Shown here: positions 33,023 through 44,443 of the stretch, piece by piece
Layout: each line of letters starts with the position of its first letter
Numbering within the stretch: position 1 is the stretch's first letter
NCBI GenBank assembly: GCA_963931865.1
Contig: OZ007515.1
Span: 7,765,685 to 7,829,684 of the forward strand
From: Axinella damicornis
Lineage: Eukaryota > Porifera > Demospongiae > Axinellida > Axinellidae
Length of the DNA stretch: 64,000 bases
Reading direction: 5' to 3'
Program-made: the position numbers and the translations under genes
The notes under the pieces: model-generated
Told to the model about the DNA's origin: nothing
Databases searched by the model: none
What the model saw: only the letters and a program-made list of their open reading frames with translations

Positions 33023-33929
33023 GGCATTACAGGGCTTTAGTACACTTGAGCAATACAGTAATGGTCTTGGGCAGACAATGAACTCGCCTTCGGCATTATC
33101 CCTCCCTTGACCGTTACTATATCGCCCACGTGCACTAAAACTCTAACCTTGTTCTCAGGCCTACCCCATTTTCTGTTCTACTTGCAGAAGAGCAGTGAAA
33201 TATGAATGATGAATGATGTCAGGTGTACGTAGGGGGAGGGGGCCCAAACACAAATTAGTTGAAACACTGGCTGAACGAAGTTGTACGAGTGTCTGGAGTC
33301 TCAACCAGGCACAGAGCGTTCAAATCTAGCCGACTAGATGATGAACGTATCCAAGAACTGCTGAAACAACTACAGCCCCCCCCCCCCATATGTACGTCCA
33401 CCTCGTGTCCAGTTGACTTCACTCACATCATGAATAATACCAGGCTTTCCTTGTTATCCGCTGGACTGCTGCTCCCGTGTATTACTGTAGACCTGGGAAC
33501 GAGGCTACAAAACTAGGTAATAACTATTACGTATCGTACTGGCATACACATATGTTCATGGAGGTGTGAATCGGCTGGGAATGAGGCTTAGGGAAATCAT
33601 GGCGATCAGGGAGTTACTGAGCACAGGTATACCTGATAGTGCCTGAGCCAATTCTCGCTGAGATGCAGGTTGAAGGCGAGACCAGCTTCCTTTAGACGTC
33701 TGTAACACTGAATCAGTGGCTGAAAGAAAGAAAGTATATAATCATATAATACAGAGTAGTACACAAGTGGTACAGTATTATGAGAATTTGAATATTGAAC
33801 AGCATCATAGTTTATGTCATACCAGAAAATCATGACTACAGAAGAGTCCATGTTTACAGACAACAAACAGGAAGAGAAGGTGGATTGTCAGAGCCTCTAT
33901 GAAACGTTTCCGTCACTTCAAAACGTAGC
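33023..33929. other. Mostly repeats, no confident exon
   Basis: Includes a CCTTGTTCTCAGGCCTACCC half-element near 33148, a C9 run at 33377, and family-type ACCTGGGAACGAGGCTA ends near 33491. The frame at 33259-33385 (RLDDERIQELLKQL) has some coding look but is unrecognised. Confidence 0.35.
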
Positions 33930-34179
33930 ATTGACCAAATTCATGAATTAGCTGAAGGACAACTATTGGGGTTCTCCTGCCGAAAAATCGTCCTGCTCAA
34001 CGAGAGTGGTGTAACAGCTATCGATGAAGAAGACCTCTTATCAGATGCCATTGCCTTCTACAAGTGTGAGATGTTTGATCCCACCAAGCCAATACGTGTG
34101 ATTATGCGTACACAGCCAGCAATAGATATTGGTGGTATTCGGCGACAATATTTTTCTGATGTGTTACATCATCTTGCAT
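33930..34179 (+). pseudogene. HECT-domain N-lobe fragment
   Basis: The plus-strand frame has HELAEGQLLGFSCRK, a spacer, then FDPTKPIRVIMRTQPAIDIG and GIRRQYFSDVLHHLA, ending at CTTGCAT/GTAAAG, a fair donor. The 'P.RV....PAID.GG.RR.FFS' pattern is the start of the HECT N-lobe, as in many expanded HECT families in sponges and cnidarians. The E2-binding and catalytic Cys parts are not found downstream, so this is an isolated exon or remnant. A HECT enzyme would act as a ubiquitin ligase. Confidence 0.5.
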
Positions 34180-34343
34180 GTAAAGATTATGTTTGTTGGT
34201 CCACAAGAGCAAGACTACAGTTCACTCAAGTTCGGTCATCAGTGACCCTTTCTGTGAAGATACAAGGACTTAACAGGGGTGAAAGAGAATCACTCTCCTC
34301 TGGCAGCGTTTCCAGTTCGATGTAAATACGAACAAGACCTGCA

Positions 34344-34610
34344 CTAGTGAGTGTCAAGAAGCTGGACGAGCAAGAAATAATTAAGTGGAAAGATATTCCA
34401 GACGAATTTCCAACAAATAAAACACCACCTCCGCACAACCCACCCTCAAGAATTCGCAGCAATATTCAGAAAGAAGAGGTCGATAAGAAGGAAAAGGTTA
34501 GTGAGAGGCAGACAACAATCTCCATCGAGTCACTACCTGATACCTTCAAAATGAGGAAGCACAATGACAGGAGCAGCAGTAAACACTTGGAGATTGCCAA
34601 GAAGCTTTAA
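34344..34610 (+). CDS. Hydrophilic C-terminal exon candidate, unknown
   Basis: An 88-codon frame rich in Lys, Glu and Ser (SVKKLDEQEIIKWKDIPDEF, then PPPHNPPSRIRSNIQKEEVD) ends at TAA 34610. It follows the HECT fragment by 165 bp but no clear splice joins them. Could be the 3' exon of a host gene or a transposon gene. Unrecognised. Confidence 0.25.
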   Translation, partial: LVSVKKLDEQEIIKWKDIPDEFPTNKTPPPHNPPSRIRSNIQKEEVDKKEKVSERQTTISIESLPDTFKMRKHNDRSSSKHLEIAKKL

Positions 34611-34687
34611 ACATTTTTTACACAAATGAATTATTATTCGTGACAGCCAGAATCTTTTCACGCGATGCTAGGTAGTTGCTTTGCGAG

Positions 34688-34768
34688 ATGGGCGTCGTTA
34701 GACAGCTACCTGCAACCGAGGGACGGTCTCCTTGGGAAAAGCGAGCAACACGCGACACCTTTCTCGCG
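34688..34768 (+). CDS. Possible first exon, 27 codons
   Basis: ATG at 34688 opens MGVVRQLPATEGRSPWEKRA and reaches GCG/GTAAGT, a consensus donor, in phase 0. The best downstream acceptor (CTGTCTGTAG near 34844) leads to a stop after 16 codons. Weak candidate. Confidence 0.2.
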
Positions 34769-34829
34769 GTAAGTGTCCAATAATCGAAATCGTTTCGTTC
34801 TTTAATGCGATAGCGTTTAATGCGATAGC

Positions 34830-35028
34830 GTACCTGTCTGTAGGTTTTCATACACGAGTACTTCGCCAACAGCTGCTCCCAATGTTCCGGATAAACGTGG
34901 TAGCCCCAAACGCAGCAAGCGGTTATGTACTTCCATCTTTTCTCTGGACGTGTCGAAGTTGCCGTAAAAACTATTTCGTGGGTAACCCATTCTGTATAAC
35001 AGGGTTCATGTTTCACATTAGCATGCAC
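34830..35028 (-). pseudogene. HIRAN-like domain N-terminal remnant
   Basis: On the minus strand a frame gives ITACCVWGYHVYPEHWEQ; after a one-base frame change the adjacent frame gives VGEVLVYENLQT. The 'GYHVY...W....GE.L.C..E' arrangement is the first half of HIRAN-like proteins that are abundant in sponges and cnidarians, and the order complements the remnant at 6226-6520. The frameshift and lack of a second half mark it as a relic. Confidence 0.42.
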
Positions 35029-35104
35029 CTTGCTATTTCATGTACCCTTTGCGAAATGCATAAAAATTGTCATAAAAATAAAAATAAAAATAAATCCTTC
35101 TGAG

Positions 35105-35395
35105 AGCTTGACAGAACCAATCCAACTCTGCTTGACATCACAGAGTGCTTCAAGAGCCTCTCATGCAGCTAGAGGTAGCATGTCAGATGTATGTACTCTG
35201 TTGAGAATACTACTGGTAATGCCTGCCACAAGGCAGTAAGTGAAAGAAGTGCGTCAGCTCTGCGGAAGAGTTGAAACGTATTTTCAAACAACTATGAGCC
35301 AAGCTTGTCTCAACAGCTGTTCACATCCACAAGGAGAAGAAGACAAAGACAACCTACCACTAGAGACCGGTTTAAATGACTTTGTGGGCAGTTAA
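35105..35395 (+). pseudogene. hAT transposase C-terminal dimerisation region
   Basis: Three overlapping frames separated by single-base shifts give CTLLRILLVMPAT, then AVSERSASALR, then RVETYFQTTMSQACLNSC and a short acidic tail ending at TAA. 'LLVMPAT...SERSFSALRRVKTYLR.TM.Q.RL..L' is the signature of the hAT dimerisation region in TTF-type/ZMYM6-like transposases. The catalytic DDE core is missing. Decayed and presumably inactive. Confidence 0.68.
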
Positions 35396-36149
35396 TGAGC
35401 ACAGGCTTACATTGTTTGGAACTTTCTAAGTTAAGAGAACACTTTTTTCCATGAGGTTTGTTTGTGTGCGTGTTTTTGATATTGTGTACTGTGTCTGGAA
35501 CTGCTTGCTGTCATTGCTTTGGCGATTAGCTAGTTAACAGGAAAATCCCTACAGTCTAATGGCTGCTGGTCTGACAGGGACTCTGGTCTGATTATCAGTT
35601 GGAGACAGCAAATTCATTCAGTTGCTGCATCTTTCAGCGACAATTTTGCCTCAGAATGGCCTCAGAAGCAATCTCAGAGCATCTAGCTGTTGAAAAATTC
35701 TTGGGGGAGCATGCCCCCAGACACCCCTAGAGTGGCATGCTTACGCATTCAGTGCACAGTTTGGCACTAATAGAGGGGCCTGACCACTATAAAATTGCTT
35801 CCTTCGGCCCCCAATGCACCTAACAGGTTATCAAAGATCCTATTCGTGAGACATCCCTCTTACATTGAGGCCCAAACAGTATTGAAGATCTATCCACTAA
35901 TGGGTAGTACACCACATTCTTGCTACAAATACATATCCAGTTTGATCAAGCAATGGGTTAATCTTGGAATACAAAATTAAAGCTTGGAAAAGTGAATCAA
36001 TAGAGTGTTTGAATTATACTAAGGTGTATGCATGTGCCCAGGAAAGTGCTTCGGCAACCGCATTGCAAATGTGAAGGCCAAGACATTCCAGAAAGGCTGC
36101 AGTTGCAATAACTTCCTCAAGTTTTCCATGTTGTTGTGCTTTTTTTTGT
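35396..36149. other. Unassigned spacer before the LINE
   Basis: No recognised coding sequence. A TTGGGGGAGCATGCCCCCAG palindromic word sits at about 35702. The boundary with the 5'-truncated LINE is not sharp. Confidence 0.35.
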
Positions 36150-37042
36150 CGTTGCTGCTGATCGTTCATTGTGGGAGAATCCATTGCAATCCGTCGTCTG
36201 TTGGCTTCAGTGCGACGGTCTTCTCCGCATCCTCTACTGTGTGCAAATCACTTCTATTGTCAAGGAAACGGGTGCCAACATGTACTCAAACCGTGGTGGT
36301 TAATGGTCTGCCTCTGGAAAAAGTCCAGTCCTATAAATATCTTGGGGTCTTGATATCCTCCAACCTGTCATGGGGCAACCATGTCTCCAATATCTGCTCC
36401 AGAGCCAAGAAGCACTTGGGGATGCTCTATCGCCGCTTTTATCGTGACGCTGATTCTAGCACACTGAGGATGTTATACACCACCTCTGTGAGACCCCTGC
36501 TGGAATATGCAGTCCCGGTGTGGGACCCTCACCTGTTAAAGGACATTAAAGCTATAGAGTCCGTGCAAAGATTCGCTACCAAAGTGTGTACGAAGGCCTG
36601 GCTGGGTGTTGACTATAATGATCGGCTCAGTATGCTGAATCTGACGACCCTGGAGACAAGGCGGACCGTCCTAAAGCATTGCTTTTTGTACAAGGTCTTA
36701 AATGGCCTGACTTTCCTCCCTAACCCCCCCATCATCCCCAGGCCTAACACCTCACATGACACCAGGTCACACACCCTCACTTTGCAGGTTCCTTTTGCAC
36801 ACAGTGTGAGCTTCTATAACTCCTTTTGTTGTCAAGCTCCCCGACTATGGAATGAACTACCATCTGAGATTGTAACATCTTCCTCCATTGCATCCTTTAA
36901 GAGAGCGTGTTGTATTTATCTGCACCTTCATTAATGTAGTTTATAATTAGGGATCATGTCTTGTATTAGCCTATGTTGCTATGTACATGCATCCTTGTCT
37001 ATTATGACAGAATTGGTATAGACAAAAAAAAAAAAAAAAAAA
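36150..37042 (+). mobile_element. 5'-truncated LINE (RTE/CR1/Jockey-like) end
   Basis: The open frame closing at 36934 contains the C-terminal part of a non-LTR reverse transcriptase and its trailing region: CKSLLLSRKR, VQSYKYLGVLISSNLSWGNH, AKKHLGMLYRRFYRD, RPLLEYAVPVWDPHL, IESVQRFATKVC and LWNELPSEIV. These follow the usual order of the thumb and post-RT segment in CR1/Jockey-type elements. An untranslated tail and an A19 run (37024-37042) close the element. The endonuclease and the YADD core are absent, so this is a dead 5'-truncated insertion. The frame from 36032 upstream of about 36230 is not RT-like. Confidence 0.82.
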
Positions 37043-37261
37043 GAAAAGAGAAATCCAATGCCAAGCCTTCATTTAGGGTATTTGACTTCTGGAGTGAGAA
37101 CACAACACAATCACTTTGATCTGCTGAGGGAGGTTTAAATGAGCTTGACAGTTATCCTGGTTGTGTCTATAAATACGTAGGATGAGATAGGATTACCATT
37201 ACAACCACATCCTGTTTGCTGAGAGGAGGCCAGAACAAAGATTTGGTACTGCACATCCCAT

Positions 37262-37420
37262 AGAAAGCATGTAAAATGAATGATGATCATCGCATGTGAA
37301 AGCACAACTGGTCAATTACTGCCTCCTTTCATCATACTGTACTCTTGCAAAAGAGCGCCCATGGGCGGTAAACCTTACATGCTCGCCGAACAGGGGGTGG
37401 ACATTCCTTCAAGTGTTTTC
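37262..37420 (+). pseudogene. DDE transposase fragment, pogo-like
   Basis: A frame with one stop (K-H-V-K-stop) runs into MMIIACESTTGQLLPPFIIL, close to the 'VT.IAC.SA.G..LPP.IIF' strand of pogo/Tigger-type DDE transposases. The match decays after about 45 residues; neither flanking catalytic Asp region is recognisable. The open frame continues to 37702, where AATAAA overlaps the stop. Confidence 0.38.
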
Positions 37421-40406
37421 CTATTCAACCCTGAAAGAGTGCCCACCTTTGTTTACGTACACCAAGCACAAGCAGCAGTGATCAGCGAGCAGCAAGCGTG
37501 CATGCATCAGAGCACATCTACATCACTGAAGTCACTAGCAAAATCACCACTCACGACGTCGTCTTCACTAAAAGTGCTCACTGAGGTCCCAGGAGCGTGT
37601 ATCTTCATCTTCACAGGCAAGCAAACACACATAGACACCATAGATACAGATATACAGACCCATAGAGACTTTCTGCAAGCAAAGTTTCTTTGTTCACTTT
37701 GAATAAATTGTTAATTTTCGTCCCCCATCTCACACTACACGAGTGCCACTCCCTTCCCTTGATGTCCGTTTCAATCCCTGAAAAATATTGGTAGCAGGAG
37801 TGGAACAACCTCCATCAGAAGCACCCTAGTCTACCTACGTATTCGATTATTTCAACAAGCTCTGCTATAGCACCCACAAACATTATTTTGTGGAGGGTTC
37901 CAAATCCAAAGCAGGTGTTTCTCTACATGCTTTTGTTTGCCAATACTGGCTCCAATGATTCAGGCAAACATGGAGAAGGTGAAGATCATGGTGTGTGTCT
38001 CTCTCTATATATGTATTTCCCCATCCCACCTGTTCTGCTGGAGCAGAACATAAGTCCAAAGAATAGAATTCCGACCACTGAGAGAAGCCTAACAGATTTT
38101 TAATATTCAGACCAAACTCTAATTTAAAACTAGGGCTTTGTGCATGAGCCTGAGTGACATGTGACCTACGTACGTACATGTGATTGCCATGTGATCACTC
38201 CTTAACTTTTACAATAGAATTTGCAGAACAGATAGTCAGTAGTCACGGGTAGGTGTAATACCTGGACCATGGACGGTTGGACTGGACTGTTGGATTGTCT
38301 TGTTCGGTTACCTCTGACTGCCTCCACAAATCATTCCAGGATTTGCCTATCCTTTGGGGCGCGGGCGGGGACTAATTCACGGAACGGAACACTGGAAAAC
38401 ACTGGAAACAACGGAACAGCGGAGGTCTTCACTGCAGTGTCTGATCTCCACAAACTATATTATCACTGGACAGAGCTCAACGAGCTCTACATGCTGGTAC
38501 CCTTGCTGCTGGGATCCTTGTTGTTGGCTCTGAGTCATAAGGTGTTTGGTAAGGAGCCACATACGGGATTCTCATAGGGAGGACCAACATTTACATGACT
38601 GCATCCAGATCCTAGGACAACAATGCTGCCAAATTTGGTCCTAGGACAGACTACACTGACTCAGATAACGCCACAGTACACACCATCACACACTAACCTC
38701 CATCAGATGGCAATAGACCACAAATGGTCTAGAAGGAGAAACGAATTGGAGGAGGGTCATCAGGATCGGCTCAGGATGGAAACGGGAGGCAATTATTAAC
38801 CTGCAGAAATGTAGCAACAGAGAGTAGGAGTTGAACAGAAACAAAATTTAATACCAGCACGAACTTCACAACTAATATGGAAGCCTTTCCGCTTAAATAC
38901 CATCCACATATATACCTATGTACGTATGCATGACTACCAGCATAGTAGTCTCGTTCCCAGACCGTTGCGTGTATCGCTTCCAGTGTAACGCGCGGAAATA
39001 CGGTCTGGTAGGTATAGCCCACATTCCTTAGAATCCGGGCGGATCCAATCAGATCGTAGAACAAGTAATCTCAATGACGTATACTAATATTGATGCTGGA
39101 TGTACAGATTCGCCAGCGCGCAGATTCGCTTGCAATAACTGTTTAAAATACTGCCAGCGCTACTCTCCAAGTTCAACAGCATCTATATGCTCTGGAAGCA
39201 CGCCTTGGATACACGGTCAGAAGGTAGAATCTCTCATTTGCTGCATCCAACACTGACACAGCTCGCTGATCCCAGCATCCACAGTTGGTGAAGTGCCCGG
39301 ATGCCGACGATTGCGCGAGTCACTCACAATGCTGCTGCAAAAGGGCATTTCCAAACCGAGCCAAGCACAGCGAACGTGTGTCGGTACAGTACTTGCCGCC
39401 TCTAGCTCTAGGTCTTCAAAGGCGGCTGACTCTTGATGACCACGTGTGAAATTTTGATGCATCCTGATAATTTCTCGTAATGAGACCTTAGGAATGTGCA
39501 CTATATCTACCAGACCCTTCCTTCCCCACGCGCGATACTAAAAGCGATCTGTGCTGGGGTTGGTTGGGAAGAAGCACTCCCAAGTGTCAAGTGGGGTTAC
39601 GTCACAGATTACAACTGTTGGCTGAGTCAGTGTGAGATGTCAGTGTTTGCCACTCAGATAGAGCAACCGAAGCAGCACGTCGCAAGGAAGAACGAAGGAA
39701 GAGGTAACACCATGATCCTGATGCTCAGTATGGCCCACCTCACAAGAAATGTAGCTTAGGCAAGTTAGTACTTAAAGATCTCACCAACACAAGAAAGGGA
39801 AAGAGCACTCACTCTCAGAGGTAGGGAGAGAGAAAATCGATGATGTAACCTTTGCACAACCAAACAAGCATTTTTACACATTGGTAAACAAACAGTGAAA
39901 ACACCCCAGACATGGGAATCTTAGGAAGATCTAATAACCATGTCAAAATTGCCCACTTGTACAAACCACTATGCTCAGAGGACCAGCACTCTATGCAAAC
40001 ACAGACTAAGGGTGATGTTACTTAGCTCGACATTCTAGGGGACTGCTTTTGCGCTAAGGGAGACCCCAATGTATTCCAAAACAAAATGAACATTCTGGGA
40101 GAGAAAGGAATCACATAAGGCCAGACAAATTTAATTTCTTGTTGCTCGGATTCGCCGGTCGTATTTTAAGGAGGCAAGGAAAACTTATAATTTTGGGGTC
40201 AAAGGTCATATTGTGCACATGCACACTCTCTAGGTACAGGTCTGGGCACAAGACTACGCACTCTCTGTCAAGCTCAAAATGGCTGCAAGTTGTTCGGGGC
40301 CAGGTGTTCATCTGTCCATCAGGGTCCAGAGTGGACCTCACTGTCTTCTCACCAAATTTTTTTTCACTCCATTGGATATTACCTTCTCTACTATTTTCTG
40401 ATCGTC
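37421..40406. other. Long tract without a recognisable gene
   Basis: Both strands were scanned. The minus-strand frame 39501-39217 (from MHIPKVSLREIIRMHQNF) and the plus-strand frame 38269-38577 (ending in a Leu-rich segment) are the longest plausible frames but match nothing known. A GGTCTGGGTTCC-type fold-back end near 38946-39010 (TAGTCTCGTTCCCAGACC) and fragments near 39510-39565 are repeat debris. Confidence 0.4.
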
Positions 40407-42755
40407 ATGGATTCTGCAAGCACCTCGAGGAACAAGGAAGAGAGACGTCGGCGTAGAAGAGAACGAGAAAGGGCCCGCCGTGCTGCCGAAACAGCTGAAG
40501 AAAAGGAACGAAGGCTCAGTCAGCGACGAGAGAGACAGAGCAAGACGTGTTGCTCAAAGCGCCGATGAGAGGGACGTCCGATTACGAAGGAAGAGTACTG
40601 CCGAACGTGAGACACGGGAAGCTGAGACTGAAGAACAGCGACATGCCAGACTGGAGAGACTGAGATCAGCTCAGCACGAGAGATTGGCAACTGAGACTGC
40701 TGAAGACAGAGACACCAGACTGGAGGGATTGAGAGCAGCTCAGCAGGAGAGATTGGCAGCTGAGACTGCTGAAGCAGAGACACCCGACTCGAGAGAGTAA
40801 GAGCAAGTCGGCAGGAGAGATTGGCAACTGAGACTGCTGGAGAGAGAGAGACCAGACTGGAGAGTATGAGAGCAGCTCAGCAGCAGAGATTGGCAGTTGA
40901 GACTGCTGAAGAGAGAGACACCAGGCTGGAGAGAATGAGAGCAGCTAACCAGGACAGATATGATAGAGATGCCCACAGTGAGCGTTCTGTTCAGAGGAAA
41001 ATGTTGAACTTTCACAGTCAGATTGCATCACTGAGTTGCCCGCAGTGCACCACCTGCTGTGAGGGATTTCCTGGCCTCCGCTTTAGCTCTCATTCTGCTG
41101 AATGTATGCGCTGCAGCCAGGACAAGCACATCCCGAAACTGTATTCCCTTGCTAACAACATGGATCCGGGCCCCATTCCTCCCCAGCTGCAGGTTTGTAT
41201 ATACATTCAAGTAGTCATTACCAGTTTTGTATAATGTGAAACCTTGGATAATGATAGCAATTAACATGTAGTGCCTCACAGGGTTGATATAATAACTAAT
41301 TGTCATGCCACTTCCTCACAGGGTTTGACCCAGGTGGACGAGATGCTGAGTTCTGCTGTGCTACCCATCATGTCGTTGTATCGGCTACCACATGGACAGT
41401 ATGCCTACAGTGGGCATGTCGTTAATCTTCCGCAAGATGTAGCCTGCTTCGCCAACTCCTTGCCTCGTCTGCCCAGTGAGCTCGACATCATCGTCATCAG
41501 GAAAGAAGGTGCTGCCAACTCCCACCGTGACTTTCATGTTAGGAGGGCTGTAGTGCTTTGTGCACTTCAGTGGCTCCTTGCTAACAACAAGTATTACCGT
41601 GGTGTTCATCTCAACCCCGACGCCCTTGCTCTGCTGCCAGAAGATGGGAACCTGACTGGCCTGCGCTCGGTAACGCTCAACACAATCAGTGATGACACAG
41701 AACTGCTGTCTGCACAGCATGAGGAAGACCCATACAACGCCCACCTCTCAGCTTCCTTTGTCCCTAGCACTGCTCAACGGATGACTGAGCAAGAGACTGT
41801 CAGGCAGTCTGTGCAAGAGCGACAGTCTCACCAGCAGCCAGCGACTCCTACAGTGTCATGGCCTCCCAGTGGTGGTACTCCTGTCAGCGAGTTCAACACT
41901 GAGGGATACATCTCGTGTGCCTTCCCCACGTTGTTTCCAACTGGTGCTGCTGACTTTATAGCTCCACGACCACTTCAAGTCACTGTTGGCAACTACTTCA
42001 AGCACCTCCTCTTATACAAGGACGGTCGATTTGCCAGGCATCCTCGTTTTCGCTACTTTGCTCTCAACACAGAGATGCGCTGGCGAGCACTACAGGCAGG
42101 TCGCATCTACGTCCGCCAGCACCCGCATGATGCCCAGCTTTCAGTCGAGGGACGGGGAAGTCTTCTCCAACCGAGTGCTGCACTACGCTTCCAGTCTGCG
42201 TGGAACAAGACACTATTAGTTCAGGCAGTGCAGCCGCCTCATTGCCATGGTCGACACACTTGGTCTGCCAACCATCTTCTTTACTCACAGCGCAGCGGAT
42301 CTCCAATGGCCAGAGCTTGCACGCCTCATCTGGCCGGACGACCCTGATTCCAGCTCCAGCCGCATCAAGGCCCTCCAGGACAACCCCGCCATTGCTGACT
42401 GGTTCTTCCATCATCGCATCCAGAAGTTCATCGATGCTTTCTATGTTGGTGTTCTTGGTGCCACCGATTTCTGGTATCGCTTTGAGTGGCAGCACCGTGG
42501 CAGCCCTCATGTGCATGGCCTTGCCTGGCTTCCTGGTGCACACGACATGGAACAGATTCTGGCCTCCTCTGATATCAGCTCTCATGTAACGACAGAGGCT
42601 CTCATCCAGCATGTTGACAAGATTTTGTGAGCACAGTCAACCCAGCTGTTCTGCCTGATGGCAGCAACGTTGATGAAGCTCCACCTCCCAAGACTCACCC
42701 TCACATTTGCAACAAGACATACAAGTTGAATGTAGTCACTGGTGTTCAAAGGAAG
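40407..42755 (+). mobile_element. Decayed Helitron Rep region
   Basis: Starting at ATG 40407, a highly charged region of repeated units such as ETAEERDTRLERMRAAQQ (about 19 residues) is split by at least two frameshifts (near 40530 and 40775). Then comes a Cys-rich block (CPQCTTCCEGFPG; CMRCSQDKHIPKLYS), a probable intron 41193-41320, and the conserved segments LPRLPSELDIIVIRKEG and FPTLFPTGAADF. The Helitron_like_N Rep domain follows: FRYFALNTEMRWRA, LIAMVDTLGLPTIFFTHSAA, IQKFIDAFYVGVLGA and the metal-binding HUH motif in RGSPHVHGLAWL. A Trp is replaced by TAG at 42218, and a frameshift near 42627 precedes the last piece (VNPAVLPDGSNVDEAPPP). The rolling-circle Tyr pair and the Pif1-type helicase are missing. 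It once encoded rolling-circle replication; now dead. Confidence 0.88.
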
Positions 42756-43554
42756 TGATCAGTCCTGCATACATCTCACTATTGCAGTTAACGATGTTGG
42801 GTTATCTCCTATAATTATGACTTACTATTATCGCCATGTGTACATGTAATCACACTGTTAAAAATGTACTATCCCAATCTCAGTTTCAATAGTCTACTTT
42901 TATACAGCTATTGATTGACCTGATTATTCTCCAATTTATTTCAACACATTTGTTCCTGATGGTCGCGTATGCGCGGTTGCATGCAGTCTGCATCTCAAGT
43001 ACACGCCACATTCTCGGAACATTCTCGTTCTGTCTATGTTGTAATTGTGACAGACGACAGAAAGACACACCTCAGTCATGCAACATTGGATGGGCTGCAT
43101 TGGCAGGGGACATTAAAATTTGACTGACTATGCATGCAAATAAGTACTCATTCTGCATTGTACTCGCTCACGCTCGCCCCACAATGCCGTGCATTCTCCT
43201 AGTATACTTACAAGATCTCGGCCATGCCATGTCCAGGTAGTGATGGCTCAATTCGGTTGCTCCATCGGGACTAATTACTATCAGATGTGTGCAGTATTTC
43301 TATGTTTTAGCTAGGTACATACCTACACTATAGCGGGCCTAATGCAATTATTTTTGACATTCATACGGAGCTGTATATTGAATCTAGCAAGACCGATCAG
43401 TACAGAGAAGGAGATTAGGTAGCTGTTTCCAGTCATGAACGCATTCTCACATTGGTCAAACACTGTGCAGTACCACCAAAGAAGACAGAGATGTGGCACT
43501 CCATACAGGTAGATGTGGCCATCCGCATACCCGAAAACCAAGCTAGTGTGGTCA
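42756..43554. other. Spacer after the Helitron remnant
   Basis: No gene recognised. No Helitron 3' end (short hairpin followed by CTRR) could be assigned with confidence. Confidence 0.4.
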
Positions 43555-43750
43555 TGTGGGCCGTATGTGACATGGAGGCCGTGTGAGCTGAGGAGGCTGT
43601 GTTGGTCGAAAAGGCCGAGGAGGCCGTGTGAGCTGAGGAGGCTGTGTTGGCCGAAAAGGCCAAGGAGGCCGTGTTGGCCGAAAAGGGCAAGGAGGCCATG
43701 TGGGCCATGTGGGCCATGGAGGCTGAGGAGGCCAAGGAGGCCATGTGGGC
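43555..43750 (+). repeat. GAGGCC(GTG/ATG)TGGGCC minisatellite, block 1
   Basis: Imperfect units of 9-15 bp such as GAGGAGGCTGTGTTGGCC, AAAAGGCCAAGGAGGCC and ATGTGGGCC are tandemly arranged, with a longer 48-bp periodicity at the 5' side. All frames remain open because the units are multiples of three. Confidence 0.85.
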
Positions 43751-43969
43751 ATGGCCCAGGTAGCAGGCCTGATATCTTGATAAGAGTAGCCAGCAGCCAT
43801 GCTCCTCCGTTTGTCTCAAGGCAGGCAGGGGAGGAGGGGCCCAAAGCCCACCCCCAATCCCTGGAGAGACATCTCCCCAATCCGTTATCCCGGGCCCCAC
43901 GCCAAGGCAGATACCGCAGATACCACTACCACCAAGGCAGATTCCTACTCCTCCTCCTCCGAGCTGCCT

Positions 43970-44160
43970 CCATGAAGGCCATGTGGGCCATGGAGGCTGA
44001 GGAGGCCATGCGAGCCAAGGAGGCTGTGTGGGCCGAGGAGGCTGAGGAGGCCATGTGGGCCAAGGAGGCCATGAAGGCCATGTGGGCCATGGAGGCTGAG
44101 AAGGCCTTGTGGGCCGCAGGTGGGCCGCAGACCCCGTATGGGCCATGTGGGCCGTGGAGG
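43970..44160 (+). repeat. GAGGCC minisatellite, block 2, Ala/Glu-coding
   Basis: Units such as GAGGCCATGTGGGCC and AAGGAGGCCATGAAGGCC repeat. In the frame that leads into the SAP segment downstream they read as MWAMEAEEAMRAKEAVWAEE-type alpha-helical repeats, so this could have been a coding repeat. Confidence 0.85.
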
Positions 44161-44169
44161 CCTGTAGCT

Positions 44170-44443
44170 GACAGTCAAGAATTCTTGCTTGAAGGCAGGG
44201 CATGGAAGCACAATCCTGTTAGCCCGTTAAGCAAGCTAAAAGTTGCTGAATTACGTACTGAGCTATCAAAGAGAGGAATTGAGACAGCAGGGAAAAGAAG
44301 TCTTGGCTCCAGAAAGACCTATAGACAACCTCCAGAGAGGAATTTCCAACTTTCCAACCCTCATACAGAACAACCCACAAGCTTCCCTTGACACCCATGG
44401 CCTACAGCTATTGCCTTCTCAATGTAGTATTGTGCCTTATTGA
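44170..44443 (+). pseudogene. SAP-domain protein remnant
   Basis: Downstream of the Ala/Glu repeat block, the frame encodes LSKLKVAELRTELSKRGIET followed by AGKR, a close match to the SAP motif (two helices around 'LKV.ELR.EL..RGL...G'), which binds AT-rich DNA. After AGKR the frame should continue into the second helix, but it changes frame; the alternative frame reads RGISNFPTLIQNNP and closes at 44443. I have seen similar SAP plus 'FPTL...NP' sequences in sponge and cnidarian multi-copy genes, but the full-length parent cannot be named. Confidence 0.55.

Noticed and set aside
43323..44211. Minus-strand Pro/Trp-rich frames (PWPTWPPQPP type) and His/Gly/Leu-rich frames.
   Set aside because: These are reverse-strand readings of the GAGGCC minisatellite; the plus-strand Ala/Glu frame leading into the SAP motif is the only one with context.
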